Part shown: positions 1-9,152 of the stretch, in pieces
How the letters are laid out: each line of letters opens with the position of its first letter
Position numbering within the stretch: position 1 is the first letter of the stretch
DNA from: Neostapfia colusana
Lineage: Eukaryota > Streptophyta > Magnoliopsida > Poales > Poaceae
NCBI GenBank assembly: GCA_030760725.1
Contig: JASWHV010000003.1
Coordinates: 110,206,153-110,270,152 of the forward strand
Length of the DNA stretch: 64,000 bases
Direction: 5' to 3'
Notes under the pieces: model-generated
The model's input: the letters and a program-made list of their open reading frames with translations, nothing else
Databases searched by the model: none
Told to the model about the DNA's origin: nothing
Position numbers and translations under genes: made by a program

Positions 1-2033
1 GAAATATGAAAGACGTCGTGCACACTGGAGAGTGCTTCTGGTAATTTCAGCCGGTATGCTACTGATCCACATCTTTCGGTAATCTGAAATGGACCGATGA
101 ATCGGGGTGCCAACTTTCCTCTCACCCCGAACCTGTTCACGCCCTTCATTGGAGACACACGTAGGTATACGTGATCCCTGACTTCGAATTGTAATGGGCG
201 CCTTCTCCGGTCCACATATTGTTTCTGTCGGGATTGAGCGGCTTTTAGGTTTGCTTGAATCAGTCGAACCTTTTCCTCCGCGTTGTTGAAAAGATCAATC
301 CCGAAGGTAACCCTTTCGCCAGACTCAAACCAATTCAGTGGTGTGCGGCATTTTCTCCCGTATAGCGCCTCGTAAGGCGCCATCTTGATGCTGGCTTGGT
401 ACCCATTGTTGTACGAGAACTCGGCTAACGGCAAGTGATCATCCCAGTTCTTGCCGTGGTTGATAGCGCAAGCTCGTAACATATCCTCCAAAATTTGATT
501 TACCCGCTCGGTTTGCCCATCCGTCTTCGGGTGGTATGCTGAACTACGGATCAGCTTCGTCCCCAACGCAGCGTGTAGCTGCTCCCAAAAACGGGATACA
601 AATATAGTGCGCCGATCCGATATGATGGTACGGGGTACGCCGTACAAGCATAGGATCCGTGAGATGTATAGTTCAGCATACTTCTTGGCATTGTAGTTGG
701 TGTTGACCGGGATGAAGTGGGCAACTTTGGTGAGCCGGTCGATGATTAACCACACAGAATCATGTTTCTGAAAAGTGGTGGGCAAACCGATGATGAAGTC
801 CATGCTCACGTCCTCCCACTTCCAGGCAGGAACGCCCAGTGGTTGTAGCAGTCCCGGTTTCCGCATATGATCTGCCATCACCCTTCGACATGTATCACAC
901 TCGGACACGTACTTGGCGATCTCCCGCTTCATCCGTGTCCACCAAAACTTGCCTCTGAGTTCTCGATACATTTTGTTGCTGCCAGGGTGAATAGAAAACT
1001 TTGACAAGTGAGCCTTATCAAAGATTTTCTTTCGTAACTCCGGGTTACAGGGTACGACGATCCTGTCCTTGAACCACAGGACGCCGTCTCTGTCTTTCCG
1101 GAAACATTTCAGCTCCCCACTGTCTATACGTCTCCGCAAATGCGACATGCCCCTGTCATGTTTCTGAGCAGCCGCTATCTCTTCACGGATGGTGGAGATC
1201 AAAGCTAAGTTGTAGAGAGCTCCATGTGGAATCACATGCAGTGGTGGTTCGCTCTCTTCCAACGGTGTGATGGTCAGATTGTTGACTTGTGACTTGCGAC
1301 TCAGCGCATCCGCCACTATGTTTGCTTTGCCGGGGTGATAATGGTTCTCTTTTTCGTAATCTTTTATCAACTCTAACCATCTTCGCTGCCTCATGTTCAG
1401 CTCCTTCTGAGTGAATATGTACTTGAGGCTTTTGTGGTCGGTATATAAATGTACGAGATTACCGAGTTGGTAGTGCCTCCACATTTTAAGTGCGAGTACC
1501 ACAGCAGCAAGCTCCAAATCATGAGTTGGATAATTCTGCTCATGGTTTCTGAGCTGCTGTGATCCATATGCGACCACTCTCAGGTCTTGCATCAGCACAC
1601 ATCCGAGCCCAATGCCGGATGCATCGCAGTACACATCAAACGGTTTTGTTGTGTCTGGCTGCACCAAATCCGGTGCTGATGTCAAGTGCTTTACTAAAGC
1701 CTTGAATGCTGCTTCACATGCTGGACTCCAAACATATTTCGTAGCCTTCTTCAGCAGCTCCGTCATAGGCTTGGCAATCTTCGAGAAGTTCGGAATGAAC
1801 CTCCGATAATATCCCGCGAGTCCGAGGAAACTCCGTACCTCGTGAACAGTTCTCGGGGATTTCCAATTCAGCACTTGTGTGATCTTTCTCGGGTCTACAG
1901 CGATGCCCTCCGCTGAGATGATATGCCCGAGAAAAGGCACTTGCGATATCCAGAATTCGCATTTGCTGAATTTCGCGTATAGCTTGTGATCCCGCAGCCG
2001 TTGCAAGACTATACGCAGATGCTTCTTGAGTAT
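1..2033 (-). CDS. Pol 3' part of element A: RNase H and integrase, open to window edge
   Basis: I translated this frame codon by codon. It stays open for about 677 codons from 2033 to base 1, just below a TGA at 2036-2034. It starts in the RT thumb (LRIVLQRLRDHKLYAKFS), then the connection (FLGLAGYYRRFIPNFSK), then RNase H with acidic residues in YCDASG, LELAAV, YTDHKS and VADALS. Integrase follows, with an HHCC finger (IHPGSNK ... CDTC, about 900-1010). The catalytic acids are in SMDFIIG, IISDRRTIF and DGQTERVN, and a GPY/F-like module (GKLAPRFIGPF) lies near 90-130. All RNase H and integrase catalytic residues look present. There is no own start codon; it would be the end of a polyprotein. 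The upstream RT core is deleted and out of frame. Confidence 0.92.
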   Translation of the reverse strand, partial: MLKKHLRIVLQRLRDHKLYAKFSKCEFWISQVPFLGHIISAEGIAVDPRKITQVLNWKSPRTVHEVRSFLGLAGYYRRFIPNFSKIAKPMTELLKKATKYVWSPACEAAFKALVKHLTSAPDLVQPDTTKPFDVYCDASGIGLGCVLMQDLRVVAYGSQQLRNHEQNYPTHDLELAAVVLALKMWRHYQLGNLVHLYTDHKSLKYIFTQKELNMRQRRWLELIKDYEKENHYHPGKANIVADALSRKSQVNNLTITPLEESEPPLHVIPHGALYNLALISTIREEIAAAQKHDRGMSHLRRRIDSGELKCFRKDRDGVLWFKDRIVVPCNPELRKKIFDKAHLSKFSIHPGSNKMYRELRGKFWWTRMKREIAKYVSECDTCRRVMADHMRKPGLLQPLGVPAWKWEDVSMDFIIGLPTTFQKHDSVWLIIDRLTKVAHFIPVNTNYNAKKYAELYISRILCLYGVPRTIISDRRTIFVSRFWEQLHAALGTKLIRSSAYHPKTDGQTERVNQILEDMLRACAINHGKNWDDHLPLAEFSYNNGYQASIKMAPYEALYGRKCRTPLNWFESGERVTFGIDLFNNAEEKVRLIQANLKAAQSRQKQYVDRRRRPLQFEVRDHVYLRVSPMKGVNRFGVRGKLAPRFIGPFQITERCGSVAYRLKLPEALSSVHDVFHI

Positions 2034-2300
2034 TCAGTTCAGCCAATTCCATGGGCGCCATCTTGTACAGCCTTCGGGATATTGGCATGGTCCCTGGTGC
2101 AAGTTCAATCTTGAACTCCACCTCTCTATCGGGCGTCGTCCCCAGTAAATCATCCGGGAACACGTCAGGGAACTCTCGGACCACTGGAATGTCTTCCAAT
2201 CTGATGGTTGTGGATTGATAGATGCTTGGAAGTTTTATTTCTGGACTGTCCAGAAATAAGGAATGAGATTCGTGCACTTCTGAGTTCAAGTGCACAATTC
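2034..2300 (-). pseudogene. RT N-terminal remnant of element A, core deleted
   Basis: The peptide carries the conserved start of RT (EFPDVFPDDLLG, then VEFKIELAPGT and SRRLYKMAP) and breaks off after AELN. Next comes out-of-frame sequence belonging to the RT thumb. Against E1 (about 12625-13081), roughly 450 bp are missing, including the SKMD motif and the catalytic IDD box. The stretch that follows in this frame (down to 1714) is only the shadow of the RNase H frame. No RT activity is possible. Confidence 0.85.
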
Positions 2301-2365
2301 GGAGGACGGTGTCTAAAACAGCGCCGTGGCTGTTAACACGACATCCCTAAGATGACATCGACCTT

Positions 2366-2640
2366 CTATCCCTCTAAAATTATGAGAGACGTAGGGTATA
2401 CTCTACCCTCTAAGCATAATGGTGCTTTTGGAACCATCATGCTTGCTGAAATTTTCCCACCCGGTGAACAAATCAAATATGGACTATCGGTGGGTAGTAT
2501 TGGCGAGCTGTATTTAGCAATGAAAGCTTGGCTAATAAAGCTATGCATGGCGCCTGAATCAAATAATACTATGGCGGGATGCTGGTGGAGTTGGAACATA
2601 TCTGAAAGGATTGGCTCACCCTCCGGCACGTCCTCTATGG
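2366..2640 (-). pseudogene. Retropepsin-like protease region of element A
   Basis: The C-terminal part of the 2366-3367 frame reads AIVLFDSGAMHSFIS, the DSG-type active site of plant Ty3/gypsy aspartic proteases. SPGGKI and RVYPTSLIILEG follow, typical of the flap region and beyond. The frame then stops at 2366. The usual ILGMDWL segment and the link to RT fall between 2366 and 2300 in other frames, so at least one frameshift separates protease from RT. Catalytic Asp is present. The function would be polyprotein cleavage in the virus-like particle. Confidence 0.82.
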
Positions 2641-3860
2641 CAAGTTGGTGGACGGTGCCGGGCCTAGGGTTTGCCCACCTCGCATTAGTAGGATTCCGGG
2701 GCTGATTCCTCCCCGGAAGTTGCGGTGCAACTCCGCCGCCTTGCCTCTCCAGACAACTGCTGGCGAAGTGTCCTGGACGACCACATTTGTAGAATGTGGC
2801 CGCTGCTTGACCGGTGCTTGGGGGACGAAAGCCTGGCATGCGCTGCTGAGGTGCATACGCATGCGGCATCGCCCGCTGCTGTTGTTGTTGCTGCGGAGAT
2901 GGTACTGGCAGTGCCGGTCTGAATGCCGGTGGAGAGTAAGGCCGACTGCGGAATGGCATCGACCTCTGTGGTGGCTGCCAGCGTGGACCCGATGGTGGGC
3001 GATTCACCATCCGAAATTTCTGAGAAGGACCGCCTCCTTCTCCGCTGCTTTGCAGCACGCTTCGCTTCCTCTCCGCTGCCGCCAACTCCTTGCCGGAGTC
3101 CTCCTGAACAATCGCGGCATCAATTATATCATTGAGGCTGCCGAGATTGAACATCGCCAGTTTGTCCTTCAGGAGCGGATTAAGCCCCTGGTAGAATTGA
3201 TCCCGCCGCTTCTCGTCGGTATCGGCGTGATACGACGCGTAGAGCGCAAGATCATTGAACGCCCTGGAGTATTCCAGCGCGTTCTGGCTCCCTTGCTGCA
3301 GGCGTAATAACTCCTGCGTCTTCCTCTTCATGAGACCCGGCGGTATATGATAGGCCCTGAAGGCCAATCCGGAACTCCATCCAGGTCATAACTCGGTCGG
3401 TGGGCTATGAAGCACAGTAGTTCGCCCACCACGTGCTTGTGGATCCCTGGAGCTGTTGGACCGTGAACTGAGTCTTGCGCTGCTCACTCACTTGGAGCAG
3501 CCCGAACTTCATCTCCATCGTGCGAAGCCAGTTGTCCGCATCGAGGGGTTCATCCGCCCTTGAGAATACCAGGGGATTAGTTGCTACAAAGTTGGAGTAG
3601 GAGCGCTGTTGGCGCTCCTCACGATCTTGACGCCTCTCTGGTCAAGACGTATTTGCAATGAGAGTTTGCAGCAACTCCATGTGCTGCTGATGAGAACCCG
3701 CCATTGCCGCAACGATGTGAGCCAATGTAACCGTTGGCGGTGGCGGTGGCGGTGTTTGCTGTTGCTGTTGCTGTCCCGAGGAGTCCTCGGGAGGCTGTTG
3801 GGAGGTTTCTCCCCCTTGACTAGAACCCCCAACGTCCGGGTTGGCACGAGTACGAGTCAT
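2641..3860 (-). pseudogene. Gag of element A, frameshifted
   Basis: Gag would form the virus-like particle and bind RNA. The start is the ATG at 3860-3858 (MTRTRANPD), followed by a Gln- and Pro-rich stretch. The frame is lost near 3640 and resumes at 3367-2366, where the capsid signature QGSQNALEYSRAFNDLALYA is followed by a basic, Pro/Gln-rich tail with a poly-Gln run (about 2878-2895). The nucleocapsid knuckle reads FYKCGRPGHFASSC: the first Cys of CX2CX4HX4C is Phe (codon at 2794-2792). The region 3368-3640 encodes more capsid in other frames, so there are at least two frameshifts. The gene is broken. Confidence 0.87.
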
Positions 3861-4134
3861 TGTGAAATTTAAAACAGCAGCGATCAGCACATGTCATACT
3901 TAAAATTCCATATGAAACAGTAGGTATTTGAAGTGACGCATGAATAATTTGCACAACATTCACATATATTGATAAAGCATAAACTTTATACAAGATACAT
4001 TATTCTCGGGTCTCCGAGAAGTCGTGCTCATGTCGTCACCAACTATACATACGCTACTGCCTACACGACATGTCACTGGTTACAAAAGTTTGGGTTACAC
4101 TTCTCTGGTTGCCCTACTTGGCAACGGTAACCTC
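3861..4134 (-). other. Spacer between extra ORF and gag, element A
   Basis: AT-rich spacer with no coding signal. It contains the segment gataaagcataaactttata (about 3969-3990), which recurs in element D at about 14570-14590, also just upstream of gag. It therefore belongs to the element's own leader/inter-ORF sequence. Confidence 0.6.
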
Positions 4135-5088
4135 CTACTCGGAGTAGAACTCGACCTCCTGTGGGTCGTCCTCCTCCGGTACCTCTGCTGGTGGCTCCGG
4201 ATCTACAACCCCCTCTCCCATCTCGGGTTCTCCCATTGCCGGAAGACCCAAGACCACCGGTATGCCCAATACCGGAGGTACGAGGTCCTGCAACGCGTGC
4301 ACCTCGTCCATTGCCTGGTTGTAGTCTTCTTCCCAGCCTTGCCGTTCCTCAATGGCGTCATCCCGCTCCTCAGTAAGGACCTCGTTCTGCTGGGTTAAAG
4401 CCTGCACCTGTTCTTGCAATGCCGCGACGTCAACACGGCTTTTCTTCTTTGCCTTCTTCAGACGATGCAACTGATTATGCTGTTCGTTCAGTCGCTTAAT
4501 CGTCGGAAGGAGCACATTGCGGAGTGCGCTGTGAGCACTCTCGAAATGGTCTCCACGGCTTGTGCTCTCCTCGAGCTTTGCAACGAGACACTTTGTATGA
4601 ACAGTTTGGCTGTCCATCACGGTCTTTCCCGCCCTCATCTGGCTGAGGTTTGCCTCCGCGGGGCTGTACCTTGGGCAACCCGGATCAGTTGCCTCCCTGT
4701 GCCTCCCTTCCCACACATGATGCGCCCGTCCCTCCACCGGAACGAGCGCGTATGGAGTGCCCTCCATAGCTCTCACGTGTAGCTGGCAGAAACGCGGCAT
4801 GGTGTCGCGGGCTGCCACCTGCCACATTCCCTCCGGTTGTCTGCCTCTCACCGTAACGGTGAACGGCGCCCAACCGTGTGGCGTAGGCCCTGCAGGAACC
4901 TCGATATGGATTGTCCACGTCTTGTTCCCCTCCTCGCCTTTTTCTTTGGCAAAGTACTGCGGCATCTCGCTATACCCGAAATATTGAAGCATTTGCCTCA
5001 ATGCTGCCGGATAGCCGCTGCGGTGAGAACAGTGGGACACCACCCACCCGTTCTCCAACTGTCTACCAGCTGTCATTAGTAAAAACAT
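4135..5088 (-). CDS. Extra ORF upstream of gag (element A), coiled-coil protein
   Basis: An intact 317-codon sense-strand frame between the leader and gag. Residues 1-140 form a globular-looking part (AALRQMLQYFGYSEMPQYF, GWAPFTVTV, MPRFCQLHVRAMEGTPYAL). It resembles, from memory, uncharacterised proteins scattered through grass genomes alongside retrotransposons. Residues about 185-270 are charged and heptad-like (VAALQEQVQALTQQNEVLTE), a probable coiled coil. The C-terminus is strongly acidic. It matches no gag, pol or env domain I know, and I assign no function. An analogous but diverged ORF sits at the same place in element F (60645-61429). D, E1 and E4 lack it. Confidence 0.75.
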   Translation of the reverse strand: MFLLMTAGRQLENGWVVSHCSHRSGYPAALRQMLQYFGYSEMPQYFAKEKGEEGNKTWTIHIEVPAGPTPHGWAPFTVTVRGRQPEGMWQVAARDTMPRFCQLHVRAMEGTPYALVPVEGRAHHVWEGRHREATDPGCPRYSPAEANLSQMRAGKTVMDSQTVHTKCLVAKLEESTSRGDHFESAHSALRNVLLPTIKRLNEQHNQLHRLKKAKKKSRVDVAALQEQVQALTQQNEVLTEERDDAIEERQGWEEDYNQAMDEVHALQDLVPPVLGIPVVLGLPAMGEPEMGEGVVDPEPPAEVPEEDDPQEVEFYSE

Positions 5089-6551
5089 ATTTGAGAAATG
5101 TAAAATATTTATTTGAACAGTAAACCATTTGAGTTATAACATAAGACATGTCATTGAACTCATAAAACTTGGAAACTTAGTTCAAATTTAAACAAATTTG
5201 ACTGCTGATCTGCTGCCCAACATGACAGCCCTGACCAGTTTCAATTTCAACCTGATTTAGGCCATTCTAAAAGCAAAATCAATTCTGGAGCTCAATATAA
5301 AAGTTTAATATAACTTCAATATCTTTCCAGAAAGTATTTTCTTGGCCTAAGATCTGTCCTGGTTCAAAAGTTATGAGATGTTAAAGTTAACAGAATTTCT
5401 GGAGAAAATTGGACAGCACCTCCCTGCTTCAGGTACTGATTTAATCCAACAATTCCAGTTAATTCTATTCCCAATATTACAAAACTATCTGTTACAAAGT
5501 TGTAACCCATCTCATAAAATTTTCAGAACTACCTCATTTTCTATTTTTGGATTTTTATGCTGGAAGTTATGCTCAATTTACAGAGAGTGTTTGCTCTGCC
5601 CTGTTTTCTGGACAGTTTCAGCTCTACTGCATTTTCGATTGGTTAGAGGATGAAAAACCTCTGGACCTTAACAGAAAAGTTGTAAAGATCTTCCAAAGTT
5701 TTCCAGAAATGTATAATATGACCCCAACCTCGAAATAACTCAACCTCTAACCTCTGATTAACTTCAGCCTTATTTCAGCTGAAAACAGGGGACTCGGTCC
5801 TTAGTATCCTATAAGTTGAAAACTTGTTAACTTTGAATATCCTGTTTAAGGGAAGGAGTTACATCAAGTTTTAGTGCTTTGGATTAAAAAATTCAAGTTA
5901 CACAATGAAGTTGTTCATTTACTGGAGTGTGACGTCGATGTGTCACCAGAACATGTCGGTACTACGTCCTCACAAAGAAAAACCTATACCGGATTTAGCC
6001 GGCTTCGTTAATTTAGTGGCACTAAGCTTCTCTCGCACACAGATGCTACACGTCTACCGTTTCGTGGTTAGCCTACCTGCAGAAAACTCAAACAATCGTC
6101 AGACTCGTCTGCACACCGAGCCCGGTATCCATACAGTTCGTACACCCAGCCGTCATCACTCGCCCGGATGTTCTCAAGCCAAACAAGCCTTGAGCTACGT
6201 GTTCACGTTACTGACCACGTGACGGGGTCTCCCAAATTGCCCGAAGCATGCCAGGAGCAGACGTTGCTCAAATACCCCAAACGACATGAAGAGTCATAGA
6301 GGATATTAAAGCAGGTCGGGTTACCTGCCACCCGTGGGGCTCCACCCTTCAGCTTGTGCGCACTGGTGGACAACGCTTACGTGCACCCCCCATGACATAA
6401 AGCGTCCTGAGATGCACGATTTTTCGACATAAGCAAATAGGTTAGTATGCCACTTTCTATACACTAATAACATCCTTATATGAGCTATTAACTCGTTCCT
6501 CACTGGATTTTTGAAAAAGATGACCTGTGTAGTGCGTTAAACCTCAAGCGA
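5089..6551 (-). other. Untranslated leader of element A
   Basis: Noncoding sequence between primer site and first ORF. It shares stretches with the leaders of E1 (9153-10900), D (14462-16207) and E4 (55410-56947), for example the variants of 'ccattggttgaaccaa', 'gtaccgta...gtttttc' and 'gcgctgtccaccagtgcgcacaag' (here reversed near 6350-6390). The reading frames in it are short and not shared between copies. Confidence 0.7.
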
Positions 6552-6563
6552 GCTCTGATACCA
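6552..6563 (-). other. Primer-binding site, tRNA-iMet type (element A)
   Basis: The minus strand reads TGGTATCAGAGC, complementary to the 3' end of plant initiator tRNA-Met, three bases inside the LTR end at 6567. This fixes the element's orientation and LTR boundary. Confidence 0.93.
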
Positions 6564-6566
6564 CGC

Positions 6567-8859
6567 TGACACGACCACACGGTCTCGTCGAGCCAGGATC
6601 ACGCTGAGGGGTGCTGCGTTGCACAGCACCAAATAACACACATCAAAGGTACAAAGCGGAAGCAAATTTTTATTACATAAACCAGTGTATGAACATTTTT
6701 ACAACAAAATATGTCCAGTCTACACTCATGGTCGTAGACTACGCATCGAGTTCACGTTCAGCCCGTGAACGTGTCCCCGCTAGCACGAACACACACTAAC
6801 ACAGCGGCGTGCACGACTCCCACTCGACGGGGTCCCCCTCCTATGGTTCCGTCTCCTCCTCGGGAGTCCCTTCCTCATAGAACACTGCAAAAGCTTCAAA
6901 CACAAGCAGTGAGCATGAAGGCTCAGCAAGACTGACCTCTCTCTCCTAAACATGAAACTTATACATGAGGGGTGATAGGTACATGAGGTAAAATAAGTTA
7001 CAAGGACTCGCCTAATTAGTGGAACCTTACTTTCAAGTTTTAGCAGCAGGTTGTGGAGAACCTTACGCTAAGGCACATGAGAGAGCCACAATCAAACAAG
7101 AAACACGTTTCTCTCATGTACTTTGCCCAAAGTTAAAAGGAACTTTAATTAGCTCTAAACTACAGCAAATCATTAACAATCAAAGTCCATCTTTCAATCA
7201 GCAACATTTTAACAAGTAAGTAGCCTGTAACTCGCTCGTCCATAACTCGCTCGTCCGGTCAGCTCCTGGGCTCCAACTCGCCGCTAGCCCCTAATTTTGT
7301 GTGCTGAACACGTTGGGAGGGTTTCCCCTCGTTGACGTTGGCTCTAACCGAGCCCGCGACGGTGCAGCGGCTCGGGAAGAGTCCGGTGACGTTGTCCCAG
7401 CGTACTAGCCTGCCAAACGCCTGGCAAAGCGGCTCTACAGTACTAGTGGTGGCTCGCGAAGCTCGGCATGGCAATGAAAAGGCTTGCGGAGGGTCCCAAT
7501 GTGGGTCTCACCGTGCGCCCGAAGCTGCCCGCAGGATCCGTCGTCGGCAAGCTTCGAAACACGCCGGGTACAGGGGTTCTCAAGCTAAAGGTTGCGAAGG
7601 CAACTTGTGCGCCCTCAAGTCTAGTCTGTGTAAGAACGGCTTGAGAATCTCTAACCCTTTCTGGAGTGCGAATTCGGCAGAACCGCACCCGAAGGTCGGT
7701 CTGTACCGAGAAAAAGGAAAACTGGAAATTCATCGCCGGCGATCAAGCACTCGGGCTGTGGCTCGGGGGTGAGCATCACCGGCCCTTAACGCGTCCAGGG
7801 ACGCCTTAGCTCGGGCGTGACAATCTCCCGGTTGGGCTGTCCACCGGAGCCCGAGATGTGGTGGACTCAGTTCACTGAAAAGAACTCGCGGTATAGTCGA
7901 GATCATCTGAGTGCAGCCGATTTCCAGCAACGGGGAAGTATAAGGGGAGTTCATAGTACTTTGTCATAGCTTTGGATGGAGTGGAGAGGCGGTGATTGCG
8001 GTTCCCCAATCAGCTCCATGCGATCGGCAGCGAGGGTGGTGTTTCTGGTGCGAGAAAGCAGAAAGTGTGTGGTTCTTCATCCAATCAGTGCGGCCGCGGG
8101 GATATGTAGGCCGTGAGGCGGTTCAGCAGGTCAGGGCGGCAAGCAGCTGCTGTCCCGATCGCGCCTTCGCCGTGGCGGCTGCTGAAGCACGCGCGAGTAC
8201 CCGAGCTCGATAACTTCACTCGGTGGAACTGGTATAGAGACTGACATGTGGGTCCGACCCATGGGTTTAACTGCTGAAATTAACTTTTCTCTACTGTTCT
8301 AAACAGTAGAGACCAAATTAACCCCAAGTATTTAAATTAGCTACCCTTGTGCCATTTGCATGGGATAGAATTCAAATTTGGTTGGGTTTGGCTAAATTTC
8401 AGCATATATTCAGTTTGGAATTCAAATAAAGTTTGAATTTGCTAAACTTAGCTCATGTCAAGATCAACTCCAAATGGAGTGAAAATTGGTGTGTGAGCTC
8501 ACAAAAATGTGCTGAGTAATAATATGCCTCCCACTTTTGAATTCATAGGATGAAAACAGTTTGAATTTGAGTTCAAACCACCCTCTTTCTAGCTATACCC
8601 AAAAGGACCTCAAAAAGGTTTTGAATTTGGGTGAAACTTGGCATGGACCTTCCTATCAAGGTGTAGGAGTTTTCATATGCCCATCCCCTATATGATGCAT
8701 GTGGGAAATACCACTTTTTGCATTTTGTGAGTTTATTCTCTAATGATCATGTTGATGGTGGTTACTTGCTCTTCAAATGTGTTCATCAAGTTTCTTCAAA
8801 TGAGGTGTGTGTGTGGTGATGAACACTTTGATTATGTGTCAAAAACTGAGGCCCTTACA
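6567..8859 (-). repeat. 5' LTR of element A (2293 bp)
   Basis: Bounded by TG at 6567 and CA at 8859 as read on the plus strand (minus strand starts TGTAAGGGCC). The right end matches the 3' LTR of element B (46943 leftward): both carry the segments around 'gctcatgtcaagatcaact' and 'gatgcatgtgg', and end in cccttaca. It is 1.7 kb shorter than B's LTR. Homology jumps near 7228, where the 15-base tandem repeat around 'taactcgctcgtcc' lies, into the GC-rich block, so about 1.5 kb is missing from the middle. GC-rich 7230-8230 holds only short non-homologous frames. Confidence 0.88.
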
Positions 8860-9135
8860 GAAACCCTGCCGCTGCACTCATATTTGTGGAAGCTAGTAAG
8901 AAGCATCCGCCGGCTGGATGTCTTCTTTTTTGCATAGTTAGGACGGGGAGTAAGTGTGTATGTATATTCCGCTGCGTGTACCCTCGTGGTACATTATTCT
9001 GTAAATGACCTTATGTTGATAAATAAAAGACATTGTATGTTATGGTTTCCTTTCGTGTATGCTGTTGGGTGCCGCATCGCACGGCACCACCCAATGTGTA
9101 TCCTGGAGGGTGGATCCCGGAAGGGGTTCCCCACA
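8860..9135 (+). repeat. 3' end of plus-strand LTR P1 (element E1)
   Basis: The last 276 bp of a family-1 LTR. It matches 21235-21510 of P2 (both carry ccctgccgctgcactcat and gtgctgttgggtgccgcatcg-type segments) and ends in CCCCACA before the primer site. AATAAA at 9022-9027 is a plausible polyadenylation signal. The rest of this LTR is displaced leftward by element A, which inserted at 8859/8860. Confidence 0.88.
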
Positions 9136-9139
9136 GGCA

Positions 9140-9152
9140 TGGTATCAGAGCC
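9140..9152 (+). other. Primer-binding site, tRNA-iMet type (E1)
   Basis: TGGTATCAGAGCC, four bases after the LTR end at 9135; complementary to initiator tRNA-Met. Confidence 0.93.

Larger units (their letters stand above)
1..8859 (-). mobile_element. Ty3/gypsy retrotransposon A (5' portion, cut by window edge)
   Basis: LTR retrotransposon read right to left: 5' LTR (6567-8859), tRNA-iMet primer site, leader, an extra ORF, gag, protease, RT remnant, RNase H and integrase. The 3' end and 3' LTR lie outside the window. Gag-PR-RT-RH-IN order identifies Ty3/gypsy. The integrase tail matches the B copy at 47016-47463, which carries a chromodomain-like C-terminus, so a chromovirus (Tekay/Del-like) is likely. 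It is inserted into a plus-strand LTR that resumes at 8860. An internal RT deletion makes it non-autonomous. Confidence 0.93.

Noticed and set aside
2645..3307. Plus-strand 220-codon frame
   Set aside because: Mirror of the minus-strand gag, which has clear capsid and knuckle motifs.
4024..5079. Plus-strand frames opposite the extra ORF
   Set aside because: Shorter, no heptad pattern; the minus frame is longer and collinear with the element.
7019..7219. 66-codon frame
   Set aside because: Lies in the LTR blocks shared by L2, L3 and L4, where it is not open.
7332..7954. 146-, 96- and 74-codon frames in LTR L1
   Set aside because: Overlapping on both strands in a GC-rich LTR block, no domain.
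9140..9152. tRNA gene suspected from the tRNA-Met-like string
   Set aside because: Only a 12-13 base complement is present at each site, next to LTR ends: primer-binding sites, not tRNA genes.
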